From: Archangium gephyra
GTDB lineage: Bacteria > Myxococcota > Myxococcia > Myxococcales > Myxococcaceae
NCBI RefSeq assembly: GCF_001027285.1
Contig: NZ_CP011509.1
Location: 4,038,501-4,102,500 of the forward strand
DNA: 64,000 nucleotides
Reading direction: 5' to 3'
A program made the translations under genes and the position numbers. The notes below the pieces were generated by a model. The model ran no database searches. It was not told where the DNA came from and was given only the letters and a program-made list of their open reading frames with translations. The first letter of the stretch is position 1. Each line of letters begins with the position of its first letter. Shown here one piece after another: positions 33,389 to 41,803 of the stretch.

Positions 33389-33991
33389 CTATTGGCGGTC
33401 CGTCCCGCCGGGGGCCCGGTGCAAGCGCGCCAGCCCCTCGAGGTCGATGTCTTGTGCCACCCGGCGCACCTCCACCGTGCCCGGGTATCCCCGGCTGCTC
33501 ACCGCCACCACGTACCGGTTGCCCACCAGCAGGCTGGCCTCGGCCAGTCCGCTCGACACGTCGTAGCGTACGAAGCCCACCGCCTCCTTGTCCTTCCAGA
33601 AGATGGGGGCGGTGGGATCATTCGTGGCCCGGCCCCGGCCCTCGTCCGCCGCCGCGCGGATGGCCTGCCCCAGCTTCTTGCCCAGGGAGGTGTCCACGAT
33701 GCGCACCTTCACTTCCCGATCCTCACCGTGGGTGAAGCTGCGCTCCACCTCGCTGACGGACACCTCGCCATACCGGCCGGTGGAGCCCCCTTCCTGGGTG
33801 CGCTGCAGGCCCTCCAGGCTCTCCGGGAGGAAGGCCCGCAAGTCCTCGAAATGAGCGCAGGGGAAGGACGCCGGGGTGTTCGCGGCCGTGCTGTCCGCGT
33901 CTCCCGGTGTTTTTTTTCCACCATCGGTGCAGGCCGTGCCCGCGACGAGCGCGAGGAGAAAGAGCCGCTGGAGAAAAGAATAGTCGCGCAC
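33389..33991 (-). CDS. Probable lipoprotein of unknown function
   Basis: A 200-residue exported protein. A GTG start at 33991 gives the signal VRDYSFLQRLFLLALVAGTAC; the Cys is in a poor lipobox (GTAC), so lipidation is only likely. The mature domain contains PCAHFEDLRAFLPESLEGLQ, SVSEVERSFTH and a C-terminal VVAVSSRGYPGTVEVRRVAQ. It has the look of a small DUF-type domain found in several myxobacterial lipoproteins, not a known enzyme. An in-frame start at 34045 would overlap the helicase gene on the other strand, so the later GTG is preferred. It lies 12 bp upstream of the Cys-x-x gene, in the same direction. Confidence 0.7.
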   Translation of the reverse strand: MRDYSFLQRLFLLALVAGTACTDGGKKTPGDADSTAANTPASFPCAHFEDLRAFLPESLEGLQRTQEGGSTGRYGEVSVSEVERSFTHGEDREVKVRIVDTSLGKKLGQAIRAAADEGRGRATNDPTAPIFWKDKEAVGFVRYDVSSGLAEASLLVGNRYVVAVSSRGYPGTVEVRRVAQDIDLEGLARLHRAPGGTDRQ

Positions 33992-34025
33992 GGGGGAATC
34001 AAAGGGTATCCCCGAGCCGCGCGCA

Positions 34026-36146
34026 ATGGACCTCTCGAAGCTCAATCCCCCTCAGCGCGAAGCCGTGCTGACCACCGAGGGCCCCCTCCTGGTGTTGGCG
34101 GGCGCTGGCAGCGGCAAGACTCGCGTCATCACCAACCGCATCGTCCACCTGCTCGACAAGCGGCCGGGTGGCCTGCTGGCCCGCAACATCCTGGCCGTCA
34201 CGTTCACCAACAAGGCCGCCACGGAGATGAAGGAGCGGCTGGTGCACATGGCGGGCCCCCGGGCCCAGAACGTGCTGGTGTGCACCTTCCATGCCTTCGG
34301 CGCGGAGATGCTCCGCGAGGACATCTACCGGCTGGGCTGGCCCAAGAAGTTCACCATCGCCGACCAGGGAGATCAGGCGGCCATCATCAAGCGGGCCATG
34401 CGCGAGCGGCGCATCGACGACCGCACCTTCGATGCGCGCAAGGTGCTCACCCTCATCTCCAAGGCGAAGAACGCCGGCAAGACGCCCGAGCCGCTCGGGG
34501 AGGGGATGGGGGACGACTACGATCTCATCGCCCACATGGTCTACGAGGGCTACCAGCTCGCGCTCAAGGCGCAGGGCTCGGTGGACTTCGATGATCTGCT
34601 GATCCTCCCCTCGCGGCTGCTGCGCGAGCACGAGGACCTGCGGCACAAGTACACCCAGCGCTTCCGCTACCTGCTGGTGGACGAGTTCCAGGACACCAAC
34701 CAGGCCCAGATCGATCTGCTGACGCTCCTGGCCAGCGGCGAGACGCGCAACGTGTGCGTGGTGGGGGACGACGACCAGTGCATCTACAGCTGGCGCGGCG
34801 CCGAGGTGCGCAACATCCTCAACTTCGACAGGTACTTCACCGGGGCCAAGGAGGTGCGGCTGGAGCAGAACTACCGCTCCACGCAGGTGGTGCTGGACGC
34901 GGCCAACGCGGTGATCGCCCGGAACCCCGAGCGCAAGGCCAAGAAGATGTGGTCCGACCGCAAGGGTGGCGAGCGCATCAAGGTGGTGACGGCGCCCACG
35001 GAGGAGGAGGAGGCCCGGTACGTGGCCAATGAAATCTCCCGGCTGCTGGCCGGAGGGATTCCGGCGGATGAGATCGCCATCCTCTACCGGGTCAACGGCC
35101 AGTCGCGCCCCATCGAGGAGATGCTGCGCGAGAAGAGCATCCGCTACGAGGTGGTGTCGGGCAGCGAGTTCTTCGACCGGCGCGAGGTGAAGGACGTCAT
35201 CGCCTACTTCAAGCTGATCGCCAACCCGCGGGACGAGACGGCGCTCCTGCGCATCATCAACGTGCCGGCGCGGGGCATTGGCGACGTCACCATGGAGCGG
35301 CTGGTGGCGCACGCGCGGCGTGACAGCGTGACGCTCTGGGGCGCCATGGAGCGCGCCGAGGGCTACGAGGATCTGCCCAAGGGGGCCGCCGAGAAGGTGA
35401 AGGACTTCCTGGCGCTCGTGGAGCGCTACCGGCAGAGCTACGAGCACGGCAACCTGGCCGCCACGACGCGCAAGCTGCTGGAAGAGATCGGCTACAAGGA
35501 CGACGCCAAGTCGCTCACCACCTCGCAGGCCAGCGCGGACCGGAAGCTCAAGTCCATCGACCAGGTCATCAACTCCCTGGAGGCCTTCGAGAAGCGCGAG
35601 GGCCCGAAGGCCAGCCTGCTCACCTACCTCAACCGGCTCAGCCTCGACACCCGGCAGGAAGAGGAGGAGGTGCCCGGCGCCCACAAGGCCGTCACCCTGA
35701 TGACCCTCCATGCCTCCAAGGGCCTGGAGTACCGGGTGGTCTTCTTCATCGGCATGGAGGAGGAGCTGATGCCCCACAAGGGCATGCAGGGCGAGGCGCA
35801 GAACCTCGAGGAGGAGCGCCGCCTCTGCTACGTGGGCATTACGCGGGCCAAGGAGCTCCTCTACCTGACGCGCTCCGCCATGCGGGTGAAGCGGGGCAAG
35901 GAGGTGCCGCGCACCCCCTCGCGCTTCCTGGAGGACATCCCCCCGGAGCTGGTGGAGGTGCTGGACCTTGACGCACCGCGCAAGGGGCCTCCGACCGAGC
36001 AGGAGAAGAGCTTCTTCGCCAACCTGAAGGAGCGCTTCAAGGCGCCGGGGGCGAGCGGGGGAGGGGCCCCCGGGCCCAAACCGGCGGTGGGCGGCCCGAC
36101 AGCCGGGGGGCCCGCGCCCACCGGAACCGTGGGTGGGGCACGCTGA
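34026..36146 (+). CDS. UvrD/PcrA/Rep-type 3'-5' DNA helicase
   Basis: A 706-residue superfamily 1A helicase. Motif Q LNPPQREAV, Walker A LAGAGSGKT (residues 24-32), Ia AVTFTNKAATEM, Walker B VDEFQDTNQAQ, III GDDDQCIYSWRGA, IV LEQNYRST, V VTLMTLHASKGLEYRVVF and VI YVGITRAKELLYLT are all present. The C-terminal 50 residues are a Gly/Pro-rich linker (about 655-706), as in PcrA/UvrD, which binds RNA polymerase in other bacteria. It should act in nucleotide-excision or replication-fork repair. Which of the three named types it is cannot be settled. The ATG lies close to, and is divergent from, the lipoprotein gene start. Confidence 0.92.
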   Translation: MDLSKLNPPQREAVLTTEGPLLVLAGAGSGKTRVITNRIVHLLDKRPGGLLARNILAVTFTNKAATEMKERLVHMAGPRAQNVLVCTFHAFGAEMLREDIYRLGWPKKFTIADQGDQAAIIKRAMRERRIDDRTFDARKVLTLISKAKNAGKTPEPLGEGMGDDYDLIAHMVYEGYQLALKAQGSVDFDDLLILPSRLLREHEDLRHKYTQRFRYLLVDEFQDTNQAQIDLLTLLASGETRNVCVVGDDDQCIYSWRGAEVRNILNFDRYFTGAKEVRLEQNYRSTQVVLDAANAVIARNPERKAKKMWSDRKGGERIKVVTAPTEEEEARYVANEISRLLAGGIPADEIAILYRVNGQSRPIEEMLREKSIRYEVVSGSEFFDRREVKDVIAYFKLIANPRDETALLRIINVPARGIGDVTMERLVAHARRDSVTLWGAMERAEGYEDLPKGAAEKVKDFLALVERYRQSYEHGNLAATTRKLLEEIGYKDDAKSLTTSQASADRKLKSIDQVINSLEAFEKREGPKASLLTYLNRLSLDTRQEEEEVPGAHKAVTLMTLHASKGLEYRVVFFIGMEEELMPHKGMQGEAQNLEEERRLCYVGITRAKELLYLTRSAMRVKRGKEVPRTPSRFLEDIPPELVEVLDLDAPRKGPPTEQEKSFFANLKERFKAPGASGGGAPGPKPAVGGPTAGGPAPTGTVGGAR

Positions 36147-36159
36147 ACGCAGTGCGACC

Positions 36160-36188
36160 TTGACTTGCCCCCCGCCCCCCTCTAAGAC
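36160..36188 (+). promoter_or_regulatory. Promoter of the rplM-rpsI operon
   Basis: TTGACT (36160-36165) and TAAGAC (36183-36188) are 17 bp apart in the 143-bp gap before rplM. The predicted transcript has a leader of about 95 nt, which includes a small GGCGC/GCGCC hairpin (around 36251-36265) that could take part in ribosomal-protein feedback; that role is inference. Confidence 0.5.
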
Positions 36189-36289
36189 GGTCGGCCTTTC
36201 CGGGCCGGCTTGGAAGTTTACAGGCCAGACCCGTGGTTGCTACGGCTACAGGCGCTTCAGGCGCCAACCATGCTTTTGGAGTTCAAACA

Positions 36290-36736
36290 ATGTCGCAGAG
36301 GACCTACAGCGCGAAGCCGGCGGATATCAAGCGCGAGTGGCACATCATCGACGTGAACGGCAAGGTGTTGGGCCGCGCGGCGAGCCAGATCGCCACGCTG
36401 CTCAAGGGCAAGCACAAGCCCACGTACACCCCGTCCATCGACACGGGTGACCACGTCATCGTCATCAACGCCGACAAGGTGAAGGTGACGGGGACGAAGG
36501 AGCAGGACAAGATGTACTACCGGCACCCCCGCGCCGGTTTCCCGGGTGCCCTCAAGAGCACCAACCTGGCCAAGCTGCGCGCGCGCCACCCCGAGGACAT
36601 CATCCTCAACGCCGTGCGCCGCATGCTGCCGCGCAGCGCCCTGGGCCGTCAGATGATGACCAAGCTCAAGGTGTACGCCGGTGACACCCACCCGCACGCC
36701 GCGCAGAAGCCCGCGACGCGCGAGGTCGAGGCGTAA
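36290..36736 (+). CDS. rplM: 50S ribosomal protein L13
   Basis: A 148-residue protein with the whole L13 signature: REWHIIDVNGKVLGRAASQI, ATLLKGKHKP, GDHVIVINADKVKVTG, MYYRHPRAGFPGALKS, and ILNAVRRMLPRSALGRQMM followed by LKVYAGDTHPHAAQKP. It binds 23S rRNA in the large subunit. The ATG at 36290 has GGAG about 10 bp upstream; an earlier in-frame GTG would add a 19-residue extension not found in the family. rpsI follows 51 bp later, the usual bacterial pairing. Confidence 0.98.
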   Translation: MSQRTYSAKPADIKREWHIIDVNGKVLGRAASQIATLLKGKHKPTYTPSIDTGDHVIVINADKVKVTGTKEQDKMYYRHPRAGFPGALKSTNLAKLRARHPEDIILNAVRRMLPRSALGRQMMTKLKVYAGDTHPHAAQKPATREVEA

Positions 36737-36787
36737 GCGCTGTCCTTCCTTCCCCACTTTCCGCACCCCATTTAGAGAAGAGACGAC

Positions 36788-37189
36788 ATGGCTACCGCCA
36801 CCGAGAAGGGTTTCTATGGCACCGGCCGCCGCAAGGAGGCCACCGCGCGCGTGTGGATCCGCCCGGGCACTGGTGTTGTGATTGTCAACGGCCGCGACAT
36901 CAACGTGTACTTCGGCCGCGAGACGTCCAAGATGATCCTGAACCAGCCGCTGGACGTGCTGGAGCAGAAGGGCAAGATCGACATCGAGGTCAACGTGCGC
37001 GGCGGCGGTCTGAGCGGCCAGGCCGGCGCCATCCGCCACGGTCTGTCCCGTGCGCTGTGCAACTACAACCCCGAGTTCCGCCCCGCGCTGAAGAAGGCCG
37101 GCTTCCTCACGCGTGATGCCCGCGCGGTGGAGCGCAAGAAGTACGGCCAGCCGGGCGCGCGTCGCCGGTTCCAGTTCTCCAAGCGCTAA
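36788..37189 (+). CDS. rpsI: 30S ribosomal protein S9
   Basis: A 133-residue protein with S9 features: [69 protein letters not shown] and the C-terminal basic tail [10 protein letters not shown], whose last Lys-Arg reaches the P-site tRNA. GAGAAGAGACG lies before the ATG. It is the second gene of the L13-S9 operon and is followed by a strong terminator hairpin. Confidence 0.98.
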   Translation: MATATEKGFYGTGRRKEATARVWIRPGTGVVIVNGRDINVYFGRETSKMILNQPLDVLEQKGKIDIEVNVRGGGLSGQAGAIRHGLSRALCNYNPEFRPALKKAGFLTRDARAVERKKYGQPGARRRFQFSKR

Positions 37190-37222
37190 TCCGCGCTCGC
37201 GCGGTATCGCTGGGAGTACACG

Positions 37223-37256
37223 CACGGCGGGGGTTCCTTCGGGAGCCTCCGCCGTG
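37223..37256 (+). terminator. Terminator hairpin after rpsI
   Basis: CACGGCGG (37223-37230) and GGTTCC (37232-37237) pair with GGAGCC (37242-37247) and CCGCCGTG (37249-37256) around a TTCG tetraloop, with one unpaired base on each side. GTGCTTTGC follows. It ends the ribosomal operon before pilT. Confidence 0.75.
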
Positions 37257-37341
37257 GTGCTTTGCGGGGCAGGGCAGGCGAGCGCGGCCTCGTCCAGGGC
37301 CCCTCGTCGCTTCTGTTGGGCGTGCTACCATCGGCGCATCC

Positions 37342-38724
37342 ATGGAACTCAACGAGATCCTCCAGATTGCGCTCCGCGGCGGTGCCTCCGACATCCACCT
37401 CAAGGCGGGTCTGCCGCCCATGTTCCGTGTCGACGGCTCGCTCGTCCCGCTCAAGGACGGCAAGCGGCTGCCTCCCGAAGAGGTGGCGCGCATGGTCTTC
37501 GGCATCATGAACGAGTTCCAGAAGGAGAAGTTCAAGCAGAGCAACGAGGTGGACCTGGCCTACGGCGTCCCCGGGCTCGGCCGCTTCCGCGTCAACGTCT
37601 TCCAGCAGCGCGGCACCATCGGCGCGGTGATGCGCGTCATCCCCACCAAGGTGATGGCCATCAAGGAGCTGATGCTCCCGCCCATCCTGGAGAAGATCTG
37701 CCTGGACGAGCGCGGCCTCATCCTCGTCACCGGCACCACGGGCTCGGGCAAGTCCACCACGCTCGCGGCGATGATCGATCACATCAACGCCACCGAGACG
37801 AACCACATCATGACGATCGAGGATCCGATCGAGTTCCTCATCCGCGACAAGCGCTCCATCGTGAACCAGCGCGAGGTGGGCGTGGACACGATGTCCTTCG
37901 CCCAGGCGCTCAAGAGCGCGCTGCGGCAGGATCCGGACGTCATCCTCGTGGGCGAAATGCGTGACCACGAGACCATCGAGACGGCGCTCGCGGCCGCGGA
38001 GACGGGCCACCTGGTGATGTCCACGCTGCACACGCTGGACGCCACGGAGACCGTCAACCGCATCGTCTCGGCCTTCCCGCCGTACCAGCAGAAGCAGGTG
38101 CGCATCCAGCTGGCGAGCGTGCTCAAGGCGGTGGTGAGCCAGCGTCTGATTCCGCGCGCGGACGGCAAGGGCCGCGTGGCCGCGGTGGAGGTGCTGCGCT
38201 GCACCGCCCGCGTGAAGGAGCTCATCGAGGACAAGGACCGGACGAAGGAGATTCCGGACGCCATCTCGCAGGGCTTCGACACGTACGGGATGCAGACCTT
38301 CGACCAGTCGCTGATGTCGCTGGTGAAGCAGGGGCTGGTCACCTACGAGGAGGCCCACCGGCAGGCCACCAACCCGGACGACTTCGCGCTGCGCTTCTCC
38401 GGCATCAGCGCCACCTCGGACTCGAAGTGGGACAACTTCGACGGCGGTGGCCCCAAGCCGGTGCCGGGCTCGGCCAGCTTCGGACAGAACCAGCAGCCCG
38501 CGCCGGCCGCGACGCCGGCCCCGCGTGCGGCCCCCGCTGCCGCCGCGCCCCGTCCGGCGGCTCCGTCCTCCGTGCCCCGTCCGGGCGTGCCCGCCGCCCC
38601 CGCCGCCGCGTCCCGCGCGGGGGTTCCGGCCGTTGGCGCGGCCCGTCCGGCGGCTCCGGCGCCCGCTCCCGCGGCTCCCAAGGCTCCCGCGGCCGACGAC
38701 GACTTCCAGATCGAGCGGTTCTGA
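37342..38724 (+). CDS. pilT: PilT-type retraction ATPase with Ala/Pro-rich C-terminal tail
   Basis: A 460-residue hexameric secretion ATPase of the PilT family. The N-terminal PAS-like domain has GASDIHLKAGLPPMFRVDG. The ATPase has Walker A GTTGSGKST (131-139), the Asp box TIEDPIEFL, Walker B LRQDPDVILVGEMRD and the His box TGHLVMSTLHTLDA. The PilT-specific AIRNLIRE-like C-terminal segment is replaced by RCTARVKELIEDKDRT. From about residue 365 there is a roughly 95-residue Ala/Pro-rich, disordered tail ending DDDFQIERF, which canonical PilT lacks. Other type IV pilus core genes are not adjacent, so it may be a PilT paralogue rather than the main motor. Confidence 0.88.
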   Translation: MELNEILQIALRGGASDIHLKAGLPPMFRVDGSLVPLKDGKRLPPEEVARMVFGIMNEFQKEKFKQSNEVDLAYGVPGLGRFRVNVFQQRGTIGAVMRVIPTKVMAIKELMLPPILEKICLDERGLILVTGTTGSGKSTTLAAMIDHINATETNHIMTIEDPIEFLIRDKRSIVNQREVGVDTMSFAQALKSALRQDPDVILVGEMRDHETIETALAAAETGHLVMSTLHTLDATETVNRIVSAFPPYQQKQVRIQLASVLKAVVSQRLIPRADGKGRVAAVEVLRCTARVKELIEDKDRTKEIPDAISQGFDTYGMQTFDQSLMSLVKQGLVTYEEAHRQATNPDDFALRFSGISATSDSKWDNFDGGGPKPVPGSASFGQNQQPAPAATPAPRAAPAAAAPRPAAPSSVPRPGVPAAPAAASRAGVPAVGAARPAAPAPAPAAPKAPAADDDFQIERF

Positions 38725-38775
38725 CGAGAAGGGGAAGGAGCTCCTCCTCCCCTCACCCTTCCTCGCGGACCCATT

Positions 38776-38810
38776 CCCTCTCCCCCCGGGAGAGGGTCAG
38801 GGTGAGGGTA
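38776..38810 (-). repeat. Palindromic intergenic repeat, copy A (minus orientation)
   Basis: A 9-bp stem CCCTCTCCC/GGGAGAGGG with a 3-nt loop (38776-38796), followed by TCAGGGTGAGGGTA. This is the same element as copies at 38876, 51971 and 56948, read in the opposite direction to copy B. It lies between the converging pilT and the unknown gene ending at 38915. Confidence 0.8.
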
Positions 38811-38875
38811 TTTGTCCCCGTGTTCCAACCCGTGCGGCGCGGGCATGAGGGGATCCAACCCGAGTCCACCCGATA

Positions 38876-38911
38876 CCCTCACCCCGTCCCTCTCCCGAGG
38901 GGAGAGGGGAG
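38876..38911 (+). repeat. Palindromic intergenic repeat, copy B (plus orientation)
   Basis: ACCCTCACCCCGT followed by the stem CCCTCTCCC (38888-38896), loop GAG and GGGAGAGGG (38900-38908). With copy A it makes an inverted pair about 65 bp apart, resembling a BIME, and could also terminate both convergent transcripts. Confidence 0.8.
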
Positions 38912-38914
38912 ATT

Positions 38915-39655
38915 CTACGCTTCCTCGTCACCAATCTGCGCCCGCAGCCGGGAGAGCCGCTGGGTGCCGACGAGGCCCTCCTTGGCCAGCAGCTGGAGGA
39001 AGTCCACGGTGGCGCGCAGCCTGGCTTCCATCTCCGCCTCGGGCTTGTCGGCGACCTCCGTCTCGTAGAGCGCCTCCATGTGCTCGGGGTTGATGGGACT
39101 GGGACCCTCGCCCCAGGCGATGTTCACCAGGGCCCGCGAGATGTGCGCGCGCACGTCGCGCTCCGCCTCGTCCCGGGCGCCCTTCTCGAAGCCGAGGATG
39201 AGGGCGTCCACCTGCTCGCGGGTGAGGGCCGCCAGGGACGGCACCTCGCCGAGCGCCTCCTGGACGAACGCGCTGTCGAAGGCCTCCACCTCCTCCTCGT
39301 AGCCGAAGGCCTCCTCCAGGAGGATGGCGGCGATGAAGGCATCCGTCTCGTCCTCCGTGGCGCCCTCGGCCTTGAGGGACTCCCGGGCCTTGAGGGTGGC
39401 GTCCTGGAGCGCCGGGTCCTCGGCGATGGCGCGCGTGGCGGCATAGGCCGCCAGGAAGACGACCGCCGCCTCGGCGTCCGAGGAGAGGTGGCGCTTGCCC
39501 TTGCCTCCCATCAGCTCGTTGCGCTTGTCGGGGTGGGCGGTGGCGGTCTGGGCGAAGAGCCGCTCCTCGGGCCCGAGCGGCTCTCCGTTCTTCTCCTTCT
39601 CGAGCGTCTCACGGGCGGCTTCGGGGCTGAGGTAGCGGGCGATGAGGGGGTGCAT
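38915..39655 (-). CDS. Acidic helical protein of unknown function
   Basis: A 246-residue soluble protein with no signal peptide or membrane segment. It is acidic and almost wholly helical by composition (LSPEAARETLEKEKNGE, AFIAAILLEEAFGYEEEVEA, EAEMEARLRATVDFLQLLAK). No family or catalytic motif was recognised. The ATG at 39655 (MHPLIARYLSP) is chosen because longer in-frame starts would overlap recX on the opposite strand. It is divergent from recX with only 34 bp between starts, and ends beside the paired intergenic repeats. Confidence 0.72.
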   Translation of the reverse strand: MHPLIARYLSPEAARETLEKEKNGEPLGPEERLFAQTATAHPDKRNELMGGKGKRHLSSDAEAAVVFLAAYAATRAIAEDPALQDATLKARESLKAEGATEDETDAFIAAILLEEAFGYEEEVEAFDSAFVQEALGEVPSLAALTREQVDALILGFEKGARDEAERDVRAHISRALVNIAWGEGPSPINPEHMEALYETEVADKPEAEMEARLRATVDFLQLLAKEGLVGTQRLSRLRAQIGDEEA

Positions 39656-39689
39656 GCCGCGCCTGTTACCACATGCTAGAGAGCAGGCG

Positions 39690-40196
39690 ATGGACTCCGA
39701 GGCACCCACCCCCGAGGAAGTCAAACGTGCGACGGACGCGTGCCTGCGATTGTTGGCCGTGCGGGCCCGCAGCCGGCACGAGTTGCTGACGGCGCTCGAG
39801 CGCAAGGGCTTCTCCGAGCCGGTGCGTGAAGCGGCGCTGGCGCAGGTGGCGGGCTGGGGCTACCTCGATGACGAGCGCTTCGCCCGGGACCGGGCGGCGG
39901 TGCTGCTCCAGCGGGGCAAGTACGGCCCCGAGGCGGTGCAGCAGCGGCTCCAGGCCCACGGGCTGAGCCGCGAGGAGGCGAGCGAGGCGGTGGCCGAGGC
40001 CACTGGCGCGGTGGAGTTCGACGCGGAGGCCGCCGCGCGCCAGGTGCTGGAGCGGCGGGGCCTGTCCGGCCGGAAGCTGGGGCCCAAGGAGCATGCCCGG
40101 GCCGGCCGTCTCCTGCTCAGCCGGGGCTTCTCCGAGGACGTCATCCAGCGGGTACTCGGCGACGCGGCGCTGGAACCTTCAGGTCCGGACGATTAG
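39690..40196 (+). CDS. recX: RecX-family regulatory protein
   Basis: A 168-residue protein with the three-helix RecX repeats: RARSRHELLTALERKGF, AALAQVAGWGYLDDERFARD, LLQRGKYGPEAVQQRLQAHG, and a last repeat LGPKEHARAGRLLLSRGFSE. RecX binds RecA filaments and limits their growth. recA is not next to it here. The ATG at 39690 has GAGCAGG upstream. Very similar length to usual RecX. A BamD-like lipoprotein gene follows 15 bp later in the same direction. Confidence 0.9.
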   Translation: MDSEAPTPEEVKRATDACLRLLAVRARSRHELLTALERKGFSEPVREAALAQVAGWGYLDDERFARDRAAVLLQRGKYGPEAVQQRLQAHGLSREEASEAVAEATGAVEFDAEAAARQVLERRGLSGRKLGPKEHARAGRLLLSRGFSEDVIQRVLGDAALEPSGPDD

Positions 40197-40211
40197 CTTG
40201 CTTCCCTACCC

Positions 40212-40991
40212 ATGCGTCTTCTTCGAGCTGTCTGCCTGACTGCCCTCTTGTCCACCGCCGCCGGCTGCGCGGCCCTCTCCTCCGGCCAGAGCGCGGATCC
40301 GGACTTCGCCTCGGATGCCGCCGCCAACCTCCAACTGGGTGACGAGGCCCTGGAGCGGAAGGACTTCCTCCAGGCCGAGCGGTACTACGAGCACGTCCGG
40401 ACCAAGTACCCCTACCTCGAGGTGGCCAACGAGGCCGAGCTGAAGCTGGCGGACCTCGCCTACGCCCAGGAGACGTACCCGGAGGCGCGCGAGAAGTACC
40501 AGTCCTTCATCAAGCTCCACCCCACGCACCCCAAGGTGGACTACGCCGCCTACCGCTCGGCCCTCTCCCACTACGCGGACATCCCCTCGGACTTCTTCAT
40601 CCTGCCTCCCTCGACGGAGAAGGATCAGACGGAGATCCGCTCGGCGCTCGTCTCCCTGAACGACTTCGTCCGCCAGTACCCCAACTCGCAGTACGTCCCC
40701 GAGGCGAAGCAGAACATCGAGGACACGCGCCGGCGGCTGGCCGAGCACGAGCTGTACGTGGCCTCCTTCTACGCCCGGCGCGAGCGCTGGAAGGCCGTGG
40801 TGCAGCGGCTGGAGGGGCTGCTGAAGAACTACCCGGGCACCTCCGTCGAGGAGAAGGCCCTGTTCGATCTGCACGAGGCCTACGTGAAGCTCAACCAGCC
40901 CGAGCAGGCGAAGCAGACCCTGCAGCGGGTCATCGAGCGCCTGCCGGGGACTCCCGCCGCCGAGCGGGCCCGGAGGATGATGGGCTCGTGA
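40212..40991 (+). CDS. bamD: BamD-like outer-membrane assembly lipoprotein
   Basis: A 259-residue lipoprotein. The signal MRLLRAVCLTALLSTAAGC ends at the acylated Cys19. The rest is TPR-like (LGDEALERKDFLQAERYYEH, ADLAYAQETYPEAREKYQSF, VQRLEGLLKNYPGTSVEEKA, QPEQAKQTLQRVIERLPGT). HPTHPKVDYAAYRSAL and FVRQYPNSQYVPEAKQNIED match the BamD/YfiO signature. BamD works with BamA in folding outer-membrane proteins. No other bam gene is nearby, and TPR lipoproteins are many in myxobacteria, so the functional call is likely rather than certain. Its stop overlaps the next GTG by four bases. Confidence 0.85.
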   Translation: MRLLRAVCLTALLSTAAGCAALSSGQSADPDFASDAAANLQLGDEALERKDFLQAERYYEHVRTKYPYLEVANEAELKLADLAYAQETYPEAREKYQSFIKLHPTHPKVDYAAYRSALSHYADIPSDFFILPPSTEKDQTEIRSALVSLNDFVRQYPNSQYVPEAKQNIEDTRRRLAEHELYVASFYARRERWKAVVQRLEGLLKNYPGTSVEEKALFDLHEAYVKLNQPEQAKQTLQRVIERLPGTPAAERARRMMGS

Positions 40992-41701
40992 GGAGCACCG
41001 AGGACTGGAGCCGGCTGGGCGGAGGGATCATCACCGTGCTGGCCGCCGCGGCCGTGGCGGTGCTCCTGGTCCCCCGTCTCCTGGGCGTGGCCGCCGGGCC
41101 CGAGGCGGACATCATCACCGCGCTGAAGAGCACCGAGCGGGATGGGCTGTCGCTGTCACTGCCCGGCGTGGAGGAGCCGCTCCGCTCCCAGAAGCACCAC
41201 TTCGCCCGCATCACCGTCAATGTGGAGCCCGGCGGGCAGCGGGCCGTGGCCTGGGCGACCCTGGACTTCGATGGCCAGCTGGGCCGCACGGGCGTCAGCT
41301 CCCTGGGTGTGGAGCGGGTGCCCTTCGTCCGCCGCGGAGGGGAGTGGGTGCCGGAGACCCTGGCCGCGCCCCGGCTGGCGGCGGTGGTCCGGGCGCTGGA
41401 GTCCCGGCGCCGGGCGCTGGAGGCGGGAGACCGCCAGACGTTGGCGGGTCTGCTCGCCCCGGGACTGGAGCCGGCCACGGGGGGAGGGGAGGAGGAGCTG
41501 GAGCGGGTGATGGGGCTCCAGCGGCGCCGCTACCGGGCGGAGACGTGGTTGCTGCGGCTGGAGCGGGACGAGGCCGTGGCCACCGAGTCCTGGCGGCTGG
41601 AGGGACAACTGCCCTCCCGGCCCGTGGACGAGAAGGGCCAGCGCCGGTTCTCGTTGATTCGTCACGAAGAGGAATTCTTGTTTTCGTCCGGTCTCATGTA
41701 G
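40988..41701 (+). CDS. Membrane-anchored protein of unknown function
   Basis: A 237-residue protein with one N-terminal membrane segment (about residues 12-34, GGIITVLAAAAVAVLLVPRL) and a soluble domain outside the membrane with alternating strands and an Arg-rich helix (VVRALESRRRALEAGDRQTL). The pattern AGDRQTLAGLLAPGLEP recalls SnoaL-like/NTF2 domains, but the match is too weak to name it. The GTG start at 40988 forms a GTGA overlap with the bamD stop, so the two are translationally coupled, which suggests a role at the cell envelope. Confidence 0.72.
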   Translation: MRSTEDWSRLGGGIITVLAAAAVAVLLVPRLLGVAAGPEADIITALKSTERDGLSLSLPGVEEPLRSQKHHFARITVNVEPGGQRAVAWATLDFDGQLGRTGVSSLGVERVPFVRRGGEWVPETLAAPRLAAVVRALESRRRALEAGDRQTLAGLLAPGLEPATGGGEEELERVMGLQRRRYRAETWLLRLERDEAVATESWRLEGQLPSRPVDEKGQRRFSLIRHEEEFLFSSGLM

Positions 41702-41803
41702 GCTAGGCGCCATTCGCAGCAGGGCTCAGCCGGGTGGGACGGACGGGGTACAGGGAGGGAGGCTGAAGGCCGTGGCCACACTCATCATCGAGGTCGTAGC
41801 ACC

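Noticed and set aside
33992-34045. N-terminal extension of the lipoprotein gene at 33389
   Set aside because: It would run into the helicase start on the other strand and hide the signal peptide behind 18 residues; the GTG at 33991 gives a normal signal.
38725-38914. CRISPR array from the paired repeats near pilT
   Set aside because: Only two copies occur, in opposite orientation, and the same unit is scattered elsewhere; no spacers of regular length.
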